Shown here one piece after another: positions 7,081-12,730 of a stretch of 13,381 nucleotides of DNA. Origin of the DNA: JAUWQU01 sp964605095 (GTDB lineage: Bacteria; Planctomycetota; Phycisphaerae; SM23-33); contig CAZSBS010000130.1 of NCBI GenBank assembly GCA_964605095.1, positions 1 through 13,381 on the forward strand. The letters are read 5' to 3'. Numbering within the stretch: the first letter of the stretch is position 1; the number at the start of each line of letters is the position of its first letter. Below the pieces are notes generated by a model. It had not been told where the DNA came from and did no database searches. It saw only the letters and a list, made by a program, of their open reading frames with translations. The position numbers and the translations under genes were made by a program.

Positions 7081-7357
7081 GCTGCTCGCTCGCTTTCATC
7101 GCCCCAGGACCTCGCCGCACGGGTTGACGAACACGTGGTCCGGACGTACGATTATGCTCACGCTTCCACAGGGCAAGCAGGAAGGGCGATAGTTATGGCT
7201 GCGACAATTCAAAACACTACGTCGTGCCCTTGGATGGCCTGGCCGATCCGCTGAAGTCGTTTTGACCCAGCCTTGCCGACCGACCATCCTTGCGGTCACC
7301 CCCACGTTTCGATTGACGATACTCCTATGCGCCGGCCCAGCCGGCAGGAGGCGCACC

Positions 7358-7606
7358 ATGCACAAGAAGAAGGATTTCGACGAAGAGAGCTGCTTTCGAA
7401 CCGATGAGCAAGCGCCGGAGAGGGTTTCCCGTCCGAAACGTCCGTGAAACGCGGCCACCGGATCGTCCACGGCGAGAAGGAACTCGTCGAGAAGCTCGGC
7501 CGGAACGACCCATGCCCGTGCGGCAGCGGAATGTCCTTTCAAGAAATGCTGCATGAAGGGCGGACGGTTTGACGGCGTCAACCGCGGCCACTACGAGAGA
7601 CGATGA
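7358..7606 (+). pseudogene. Small SEC-C motif protein with two compensating frameshifts
   Basis: A strong AGGAGG ribosome binding site (about 7345-7350) precedes ATG 7358. The first frame reads MHKKKDFDEESCFRTDEQAP...RPKRP and stops at 7447. Shifting by one base near 7441-7444 gives VKRGHRIVHGEKELVEKLG and then RNDPCPCGSG. Shifting back near 7540 gives KKCCMKGGRFDGVNRGHYERR, ending at TGA 7604-7606, in the same frame as the start. Together the pieces make an approximately 82-aa protein ending in a nearly complete SEC-C zinc motif (NDPCPCGSG...FKKCC), as in the 1282 gene. One lost and one extra base explain it: either recent decay, assembly error, or (less likely) recoding. A terminator-like hairpin follows. 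The intact protein would be a small zinc-binding adaptor; its function is unknown. Confidence 0.65.
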
Positions 7607-7621
7607 CGTCTAAAGATCGCG

Positions 7622-7661
7622 AGACCGGGATCCTCGGGCACATGCCCCTGGGTCCCGGTCT
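7622..7661 (+). terminator. Rho-independent terminator-like hairpin
   Basis: Perfect 9-bp arms AGACCGGGA (7622-7630) and TCCCGGTCT (7653-7661) enclose a second short GGGCA/TGCCC pairing and are followed by TCTTTC. It begins 16 bases after the SEC-C gene stop. The T tract is short, so termination is plausible but not certain. Confidence 0.6.
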
Positions 7662-7909
7662 TCTTTCGACTCACAGCAGGCCGTGAACGCTGGGGATGGC
7701 TGGCCTGGTATGGGCGGATGAATCATGAAACCCCAGCCTTCATGTAGTGCAGGCACGGAGAAAGTGCTTCTGATGAACAGCCCCGCCTCCGAGGCCGGTG
7801 CTGCCAATCACTTGCCGGTGTTCGGCGGTCTCTGGGTCGTAGGGAGACGTCGAAAAACTATCACAAAGCCCTTGCGCCCTCCCTCGCCTTGCTGTACACT
7901 GCCCCTGGA

Positions 7910-7930
7910 TTTGCAACTAATTTGCAACTA
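7910..7930. repeat. Tandem TTTGCAACTA direct repeat
   Basis: Two perfect copies of TTTGCAACTA (7910-7919 and 7921-7930) are separated by one A, giving an 11-bp period, one helical turn. Direct repeats on one face of DNA suit a DNA-binding protein such as a recombinase accessory factor or iteron-type initiator, but no such gene is next to it. Confidence 0.5.
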
Positions 7931-7937
7931 GAATGGT

Positions 7938-7971
7938 AATCGTCATGTGCAACATGTGCATCATGACGATT
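7938..7971. repeat. Perfect 10-bp inverted repeat with 14-base loop
   Basis: AATCGTCATG (7938-7947) and CATGACGATT (7962-7971) are exact reverse complements around a 14-base loop that itself contains TGC/GCA pairing. No T run follows, so it is more likely an operator, recombination site or RNA structure than a terminator. Confidence 0.55.
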
Positions 7972-8048
7972 TAAGTGGACGTCCCTAAGTTGTTGCCAAT
8001 TCTTTAACTAACGGCCAGGACAGGATTTCCGGGAAGGCGTTCCATCGC

Positions 8049-8071
8049 GCTCATAACCCGGAGGTCGGAGG
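8049..8071 (+). other. tRNA-fMet-like fragment (anticodon loop to 5' T-stem)
   Basis: The 23 bases contain the loop CTCATAA with a CAT anticodon at 8052-8054, followed by CCCGG, AGGTC and GGAGG. This is the order of the anticodon 3' stem, variable loop and 5' T-stem in bacterial initiator tRNAs, matched from memory. The 5' half, T-loop and acceptor are absent, and the 5' anticodon stem (8045-8049) has one mismatch, so it is not a functional tRNA. nrdJ homology begins at 8071, exactly where the similarity ends. Confidence 0.4.
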
Positions 8072-8106
8072 GCTTCGCGTTCGATTCGCTTCGGCCCACG
8101 GGCGAC

Positions 8107-10029
8107 TTGGTGGCCTCCAGCGGCGGGACCACGTCGGGACCTCTGAGCTTTGCGAGCGTCTACAACTCGGCCACCCGTGCGGTCCATCAGGGAGCACGCC
8201 GCCGCGGCGCGAACATGGGCATGATGTCCATCGAGCACCCCGACATCCTCTCCTTCATCAGGGCCAAGGACCAGCCGGGCGAGTTCGAGAACTTCAACCT
8301 GTCTGTGAAAGTCACCGACGCCTTCATGAGCCGGCTCAACTCCGACCCCGACAGCCTGCACGTGGTGCGCAACCCACGGACGGGCGTCGAGTACGTAATC
8401 CCCAAGACCGTCGCTGCGAGCGGCTATGAGCTGAAGGACCTCTTGCCGGCAGGCCCCGTGGACTTGCCTTGCTACAGCGTCAGGGACGTCTGGCTGCTCA
8501 TCGTCGACCGCGCCCATGCCACAGGCGAGCCGGGCATCTGCTTTATCGACCGGGTCAATGCCGACAACCCGACGCCCCAACTCGGCCGGATCGAGGCTAC
8601 CAACCCTTGCGGTGAACAGCCGCTCCTGCATTACGAATCGTGCAACCTCGGCTCAATCAACCTGTCCGCGTTCGTGATCTCTGACGGGAGGGACATAGAG
8701 TGGGACCGCTTGGCAGAAACCGTCGATCTGGGCGTCCGCTTCCTCGACGACGTCATCGATGTCAATTGCTACCCGGTCCCCGAAATAGCCGAGACAACGC
8801 TGGGCAACCGGAAGATCGGCCTGGGTGTGATGGGGTTCGCGGATACGCTCATCCTGCTGGGCATCCGCTACGACAGCCGGGAGGCGGTCACGTTTGCGGG
8901 CAAGGTCATGGCCTTTATCCAGGAACGGGCCCACCAGGCCAGCGAAGAGCTCGCCAGGCAGCGAGGAGCATTCCCGAACTGGGAGGGCAGCATCTGGGAC
9001 ACCGTGCATCACCGCAAGGTCCGCAACGCTACCTGCACCACGATCGCGCCTACCGGGAGCATCAGCATCATCGCCCGCTGTAGCTCAGGGATCGAACCGA
9101 TCTTCAGTCTCGCCGTCAAACGGCGAGCGCTGGATGGCCAGGAGTTCGTCGAGTTCCACCCGCTCCTGGAGCAGATGGGCGAGCAGCAGGGCTGGCTGGA
9201 TGAGCCGGTCAAGGCCGCTCTGCTCGAAGGCCGGCATCCCACCGAGATACCGGGCTTCCCGAAGCAGTTGGCCGGCCTGTTCGTCACGGCCCACGAGGTC
9301 GCTCCCGAGTGGCACGTGCGGGTCCAAGCTGCCTTCCAGGAGTACGTGGACAACGCGGTCTCCAAGACCGTGAACCTGCCCAACGACGCCACTCTTGAAG
9401 ATGTCGACAAGGTCTTCCGGCTCGCCTACAAGCTCGGCTGCAAGGGCATCACGGTCTATCGGGACAGTTCCAGGCAGGGCCAGACGCTCTCCGCGCCAGG
9501 CGGCGCATCTCATTCCACCGCTGGCACGGACAAGGCCGATGCGACGACGGCCCCCGCTCCACGAACGCCGAGGCCCCGCGGCCGCGTTACTGTCGGCAGG
9601 ACGGTGAAGTCCAAGATGGGCTGTGGAACCTTGTTCACGACTGTAAACCGTGATAAATACGGACTTTGCGAAGTATTTGCCGCATTGGGCAAGGCGGGCG
9701 GCTGTCCCAGCCAGTCGGAGGCAACCTGCAGGGCCGTATCGGTCGCTCTCCGCTCCGGCGTCGATCCGGCCGTGCTTATCGAGCAGCTCAAGGGCATCCG
9801 ATGCATGTCGACCTGCCTGGCCCGCAAGGATAACGGCGAAATCTCGGTCCTGTCCTGCCCCGATGCCATAGCCAGGGCGATCGAGGAGGCGATTGCCGAA
9901 GGCCTGGAGAGGAGCCCTGATGTCACAGCCCCGCCCGCTGGCCGGCCCTGCCCTCATTGCGGCCTGCCCATGCGCAGGGAGTCCGGCTGCTCCGTTTGCG
10001 ACCAGTGCCAGTACAACTCGTGCGGATGA
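8107..10029 (+). CDS. nrdJ: Adenosylcobalamin-dependent ribonucleotide reductase, N-terminally truncated
   Basis: Class II ribonucleotide reductase converts ribonucleotides to deoxyribonucleotides using a B12-derived thiyl radical. From the TTG at 8107 the product is 640 aa. The barrel motif NPCGEQPL carries N166, C168 and E170, with C179 eleven residues later, matching N/C/E/C of Thermotoga NrdJ (320/322/324/333). Then come the APTGSIS loop, KGITVYR, a TSCPD domain (about residues 495-605) and a zinc-type tail with C615, C618, C628, C631, C634 and C639. Homology extends upstream to 8071 (GFAFDSLRPTGD), but roughly 140 N-terminal residues are missing, including the ATP-cone region and the first redox cysteine. 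No ATG, GTG or ribosome binding site is present at the 5' end; the frame is open only back to 8008. It is probably a 5'-truncated pseudogene or the C-terminal part of a split enzyme. No internal stops, so truncation looks recent. Confidence 0.85.
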   Translation: MVASSGGTTSGPLSFASVYNSATRAVHQGARRRGANMGMMSIEHPDILSFIRAKDQPGEFENFNLSVKVTDAFMSRLNSDPDSLHVVRNPRTGVEYVIPKTVAASGYELKDLLPAGPVDLPCYSVRDVWLLIVDRAHATGEPGICFIDRVNADNPTPQLGRIEATNPCGEQPLLHYESCNLGSINLSAFVISDGRDIEWDRLAETVDLGVRFLDDVIDVNCYPVPEIAETTLGNRKIGLGVMGFADTLILLGIRYDSREAVTFAGKVMAFIQERAHQASEELARQRGAFPNWEGSIWDTVHHRKVRNATCTTIAPTGSISIIARCSSGIEPIFSLAVKRRALDGQEFVEFHPLLEQMGEQQGWLDEPVKAALLEGRHPTEIPGFPKQLAGLFVTAHEVAPEWHVRVQAAFQEYVDNAVSKTVNLPNDATLEDVDKVFRLAYKLGCKGITVYRDSSRQGQTLSAPGGASHSTAGTDKADATTAPAPRTPRPRGRVTVGRTVKSKMGCGTLFTTVNRDKYGLCEVFAALGKAGGCPSQSEATCRAVSVALRSGVDPAVLIEQLKGIRCMSTCLARKDNGEISVLSCPDAIARAIEEAIAEGLERSPDVTAPPAGRPCPHCGLPMRRESGCSVCDQCQYNSCG

Positions 10030-10046
10030 GAAAAGAACAACCAACT

Positions 10047-10064
10047 CCACCCCGTGTGGGGTGG
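10047..10064 (+). other. GC-rich hairpin after nrdJ
   Basis: CCACCCC (10047-10053), GTGT loop, GGGGTGG (10058-10064): a perfect 7-bp stem starting 18 bases after the nrdJ stop. There is no T tract, so it may be an RNA processing/stability element or a weak attenuator ahead of the repeat-protein gene. Confidence 0.5.
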
Positions 10065-10133
10065 GAATGAGCGACGGCAAGGCCTCGGGGCCGAAGCTCA
10101 ATCCAATGACCGAGGCGAAAATGAGGTGCGGAA

Positions 10134-10391
10134 ATGAAAGCACTGTATCAGTATCCCGATCGTGTCGGCGGCGCAGCCGCTGACGAGGTTCCCGCGGGGA
10201 GCTTCTGCGGCGGTGATGAGATCCCGCCCGGGACGTTTCACGGCGGCGATGAGATCCCGCCCGGGACGTTTCACGGCGGCGATGAGATCCCGCCTGGGAC
10301 GTTTCACGGCGGTGATGAGATCCCGCCCGGGACGTTTCATAACGTCGAAGCACCGCGGAAGATCATCGAGGAGGTCGAGAAGGTCCGCTAG
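10134..10391 (+). CDS. Tandem-repeat protein, four identical GGDEIPPGTFH units
   Basis: The 85-aa protein starts at an ATG preceded by GAGGTG (10122-10127) at good spacing. Layout: a leader of about 14 residues (MKALYQYPDRVGGA), one degenerate unit AADEVPAGSFC (10176-10208), four identical 11-residue units GGDEIPPGTFH (10209-10340), and a charged helical tail (NVEAPRKIIEEVEKVR). Every DNA difference between the four exact units is at a third position and silent (GGC/GGT, CCC/CCT, CAC/CAT), which argues that the peptide is translated and selected. There is no signal peptide or membrane segment. Each unit begins with Gly-Gly. The leader plus repeats layout resembles a multi-core precursor peptide or a poly-epitope binding protein, and the JAB-E1 gene 0.5 kb downstream could act on it; both ideas are inference. 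I do not recognise the family. Confidence 0.65.
   Translation: MKALYQYPDRVGGAAADEVPAGSFCGGDEIPPGTFHGGDEIPPGTFHGGDEIPPGTFHGGDEIPPGTFHNVEAPRKIIEEVEKVR
10176..10340. repeat. 33-bp in-frame tandem repeat, five units (one degenerate)
   Basis: Units at 10176-10208 (degenerate), 10209-10241, 10242-10274, 10275-10307 and 10308-10340 abut with no spacer. The four good units differ at only four third-codon positions in total. It is a coding minisatellite, not a CRISPR array. Confidence 0.9.
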
Positions 10392-10437
10392 TTCGGCCTC
10401 GCGGATGTAGGAACGGCCATTCGGCCAATCAGGGGAA

Positions 10438-10463
10438 GCGGAGGCGCCAAGAGGCGCCTCCGC
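10438..10463 (+). other. Perfect 10-bp GC hairpin downstream of the repeat-protein gene
   Basis: GCGGAGGCGC (10438-10447) and GCGCCTCCGC (10454-10463) are exact inverse complements around a six-base loop. It lies 47 bases after the repeat gene stop and 171 before the 93-aa gene. With no T run it could be an attenuator or a 3'-end stabiliser that makes the upstream repeat protein more abundant than the downstream genes. Confidence 0.6.
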
Positions 10464-10633
10464 CATCCCGATTATCGCAAGAGGAATGAAAACAATGGGC
10501 CCTATCACCCGGTCTCAGGCCGCCACAACTGTTGCAGTTGCCGCAATGGATCACCGCGGAAAGAGGTGGACGCCCACCGCATGGCGAAGCTTTGGTTCGA
10601 CGGGTGCGGGTCATAGAAAGGAAAAGTGTGAAC

Positions 10634-10915
10634 ATGAGTCAATATCGAGCATTCTACCGAACATCTGATGGCGATGCCGACTATGGCTTCTCTTTCGAGG
10701 AGCAGTCGGACGGGACATGGCGGGCGTATATCGAACAACAACCTTCGTACGAGGGACAGGCAACGGACGCGCATTCGACCCATCGCCTTTCTGACGGCGA
10801 TCGAAAGTACGTCTGCTGGACGCAGCCGTTACAAAGCCTTACCGAAGCGAAGCAGGTCGCTGCTGCCTGGGCTAATAAGACCCAGGAGTATATCCGAACA
10901 GGCAGGACCTTCTAA
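10634..10915 (+). CDS. Small hypothetical protein coupled to JAB-E1
   Basis: The 93-aa protein reads MSQYRAFYRTSDGDADYGFS, then FEEQSDGTWRAYIEQQPSY, then a Asp/His-rich THRLSDGDRKYVCWTQPL and a C-terminal helix (EAKQVAAAWANKTQEYI). The predicted alternation of strands followed by one helix fits a small alpha+beta domain. It does not end in Gly-Gly and shows no ubiquitin signature, so it is not an evident Ubl. ATG 10634 is chosen over 10532 because a GAAAGGAAAAG ribosome binding site precedes it; the longer form is Arg-rich translation of the leader. Its TAA overlaps the next ATG by one base (TAATG), so expression is coupled with the JAB-E1 protein and a stoichiometric partner, adaptor or substrate role is likely. 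The family is not recognised. Confidence 0.75.
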   Translation: MSQYRAFYRTSDGDADYGFSFEEQSDGTWRAYIEQQPSYEGQATDAHSTHRLSDGDRKYVCWTQPLQSLTEAKQVAAAWANKTQEYIRTGRTF

Positions 10916-12564
10916 TGCCGGAGAATGATATGATCTACCCCCCAACTCAACAACACGGCACAGATGGCGAACAATTGACTATGAGGCTGTCAATGCCGGT
11001 CCTGAGGTCCGTCATCGAAACAATAGGTATTCTCCCCGCCGAGTCAGGCGGCCCCTGCGGCGGGAATGAGGGTGAAGAGGACATCACGCAGTTTCATTTC
11101 GATGAGAGCAGTAGGAATTCGGCCGTGACCTATTCGCCCGATTACGAGTTCCTCAACAAGCTCTTCAAAGAGCAGTGGAATCCCCGCGGGATTCGCCTGC
11201 GAGGCTTCCTTCACAGCCACCCGGGTTCCATGAGCCGGCCTTCCGTCGGCGATGAGGTTTACGCTGAGAGAATCCTCAGGGCCATCCCGGACCTGGAGGT
11301 GCTGTGGCTTCCGATCATCAACACGGTGCCCGACACAGGTTGGTTTCAGCTCACGCCCTGGGCGGCGGTTCGCACCGGAAACGGCGTGGAAATCAGGCGG
11401 GCCTGCCTTCAGATCGCTTCGGAAGAGGATAAGCATGCCGAAGGATTTGTCCCGATCGGAGCGTCCCGCTTTCGGTTTGACACCCCTCTCGATGTGCTCG
11501 TTATCGAGGACGTCACTGAGGTCGTTCCCGGCCTCCGGCCAGTCGCAGCGGTAGCCGAGAACTCTACCGATGCCCAGAAGGTACCGGAACTTGCGCGTGT
11601 GCCGAAGATACGGATCGATCGAGGTCAGACCTTCGCCAGGGTTCAGAGTGCCTATGATCTTGAACACATGCGGTCGGCGAGGATCATTGCCATCGGAGCG
11701 GGAGGATCGGCCTCCTGGCTCGAAGAGCACAGCCGGGCTGGCGGCGAGCAGTTCGTCCTGATCGATCCGGATGTCGTTTCCGAAACCAATCTCGCCACCC
11801 AGCAGACGTATCGGCGCGATATCGGCCGTCCGAAGGTGGACTGCATCGCCGAGAGAATCCGCGATATCAACCCGCTCGCCCGGACTGTGCCTATCCAAAA
11901 GCCGCTGGACGATTTGACGGATGAGGAAATCCGGCACCTCCTGTTCGATTCTATCGACGGCCGGGAGGCGACTCTGACGATCATCTGCGGCCTGACGGAC
12001 TCGTTCGTCGCGCAGGCAAGAGTGAACAGGCTCGCACTTCAGTTTGGCATTCCGAGCCTCTGCGGCCAGGTCTACCGGGAAGGACGCGGGCTTGAGGTCA
12101 CGTTTACTCATCCCGAAGTGACGCCCGCCTGCAACCGCTGCATCCTCAGTTCGCGGTATCGCTACTATCTCGAGCAGGGACAGGAGAACGACGTGACCTC
12201 CGATGGTACGCCGATCTTCGCCACGTCCAGGCTCAATGCGATCAAGGGCTTCATTGCACTGGCGATCATCCATCACGGCTCGGAACATCCCCGCTGGGGA
12301 CATCTGCTGAAACGCATCGGCAACCGTAACCTCATTCAGGTTCGCATGGATCCGGATTTCAGCCGGACCATGGGAATGACCGTCTTCGACCGCGTTTTCC
12401 AGGGCGCGGATCAGGAACGTCTTCTCTTCGACGAAACCGTTTGGCTGCCACAGGCGCAAGAGTGCCCGGACACCGGGTATCCGCCGTGCCCGGACTGCGG
12501 CGGCACGGGCAATCTGCTGGACGCACTGGGCAAGTTCGATGACACGCGGAAAGAACCATTCTGA
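10915..12564 (+). CDS. JAMM/JAB peptidase-E1 (ThiF) fusion protein
   Basis: The 549-aa protein joins two ubiquitin-pathway enzymes. N-terminal JAB/MPN: catalytic Glu candidate E43 in PAESGG, then FLHSHPGSMSRPSVGD with zinc ligands H100, H102 and D113 and the usual S110. This is a complete JAMM motif for a zinc isopeptidase. C-terminal ThiF/E1 adenylation domain (about 240-500): glycine loop GAGGSAS (261-267), LIDPDVVSETNL (D284, D286, N292), K307. Paired CxxC zinc sites lie at C406/C409 (CNRC) and C525/C528 (CPDC), as in MoeB/ThiF. The usual NLxRQ arginine is replaced (NLATQQ). The E1 half would adenylate a C-terminal glycine of a Ubl or peptide and the JAB half would trim or release it. No E2 or obvious Ubl is nearby. 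It overlaps the 93-aa gene by one base. Confidence 0.9.
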   Translation: MPENDMIYPPTQQHGTDGEQLTMRLSMPVLRSVIETIGILPAESGGPCGGNEGEEDITQFHFDESSRNSAVTYSPDYEFLNKLFKEQWNPRGIRLRGFLHSHPGSMSRPSVGDEVYAERILRAIPDLEVLWLPIINTVPDTGWFQLTPWAAVRTGNGVEIRRACLQIASEEDKHAEGFVPIGASRFRFDTPLDVLVIEDVTEVVPGLRPVAAVAENSTDAQKVPELARVPKIRIDRGQTFARVQSAYDLEHMRSARIIAIGAGGSASWLEEHSRAGGEQFVLIDPDVVSETNLATQQTYRRDIGRPKVDCIAERIRDINPLARTVPIQKPLDDLTDEEIRHLLFDSIDGREATLTIICGLTDSFVAQARVNRLALQFGIPSLCGQVYREGRGLEVTFTHPEVTPACNRCILSSRYRYYLEQGQENDVTSDGTPIFATSRLNAIKGFIALAIIHHGSEHPRWGHLLKRIGNRNLIQVRMDPDFSRTMGMTVFDRVFQGADQERLLFDETVWLPQAQECPDTGYPPCPDCGGTGNLLDALGKFDDTRKEPF

Positions 12565-12578
12565 TCGAGGCACGCGCC

Positions 12579-12686
12579 GTTGAGGCCCCGCCCGCCGGCA
12601 GGCCTTGCCCGCACTGCGGCCGGCCCATGCGCAGGGAGTCCGGCTGTTCCGTCTGCGACAAATGCCAGTTCAATTCCTGTGGCTGA
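12579..12686 (+). pseudogene. Detached second copy of the NrdJ C-terminal zinc tail
   Basis: Reading from GTT 12579 to TGA 12684-12686 gives VEAPPAGRPCPHCG, RPMRRESGCS, VCDKCQFNSCG, matching the nrdJ C-terminus (10029 end) with only L/R, Q/K and Y/F changes in the last 33 residues. Eleven other codons differ silently, so the copies diverged under constraint or came from different nrdJ alleles. The frame is open upstream only to a stop at 12540-12542 and has no ATG before the motif. A CTG at 12561 overlaps the JAB-E1 stop (CTGA), so a 41-aa peptide is conceivable but unproven. More likely it is the displaced 3' end of an nrdJ gene. Confidence 0.7.
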
Positions 12687-12730
12687 GAAACGAAACCCAT
12701 ATAAACCCCGCGAGGCTTACGGAGACCACT

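Larger units (their letters stand above)
7607..8070. other. 464-bp non-coding region between the SEC-C pseudogene and nrdJ
   Basis: I see no gene here. It holds the terminator-like hairpin at the left, an unremarkable GC-rich stretch (about 7662-7900), then an AT-richer segment with tandem TTTGCAACTA copies and a 10-bp inverted repeat, and finally a tRNA-fMet-like fragment at the boundary with nrdJ. This is consistent with a recombination or integration junction. Confidence 0.5.

Noticed and set aside
5880..7270. Terminal inverted repeats of the insertion sequence
   Set aside because: By eye only short coincidental matches were found between the flanks, so no ends are claimed.
7096..7581. 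161-aa minus-strand frame between the transposase and SEC-C gene
   Set aside because: It overlaps the SEC-C remnant antisense. The composition is Arg/Ser-rich and it has no motif.
8019..8092. Complete tRNA-Met gene
   Set aside because: Only the anticodon loop to the 5' T-stem resembles a tRNA. There is no D-arm, T-loop pairing or acceptor stem, and the sequence passes into nrdJ coding DNA.
10068..10183. 38-aa frame starting MSDGKASG between nrdJ and the repeat gene
   Set aside because: There is no properly spaced ribosome binding site, and it runs into the repeat-protein gene in another frame, ending Arg-rich.
10209..10340. Possible CRISPR array
   Set aside because: The 33-bp units abut directly, without spacers, and stay in one reading frame.
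9085..10353. 422-aa minus-strand frame, including an Arg/Ser/His-rich repeat
   Set aside because: It is opposite nrdJ and the repeat gene. The repeat is simply the other strand of the 33-bp coding repeat.
10098..10508. Minus-strand frame with repeated KRPGRDLI units
   Set aside because: On the minus strand the between-unit DNA changes alter residues (for example PGRD versus PRRD, ITA versus IAA), whereas the plus frame has only silent changes and a ribosome binding site.
10495..10668. Possible 57-aa gene with a GAGGA ribosome binding site
   Set aside because: The site spacing is fair, but the product is unrecognised, of low complexity at the start, and overlaps the better-supported 93-aa gene out of frame. 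Left as unproven; it could be a broken gene.
11044..12573. 509-aa open frame on the minus strand opposite the JAB-E1 gene
   Set aside because: It mirrors a gene with complete JAMM and ThiF motifs. The antisense product has no recognisable domain and a typical GC-rich shadow composition.
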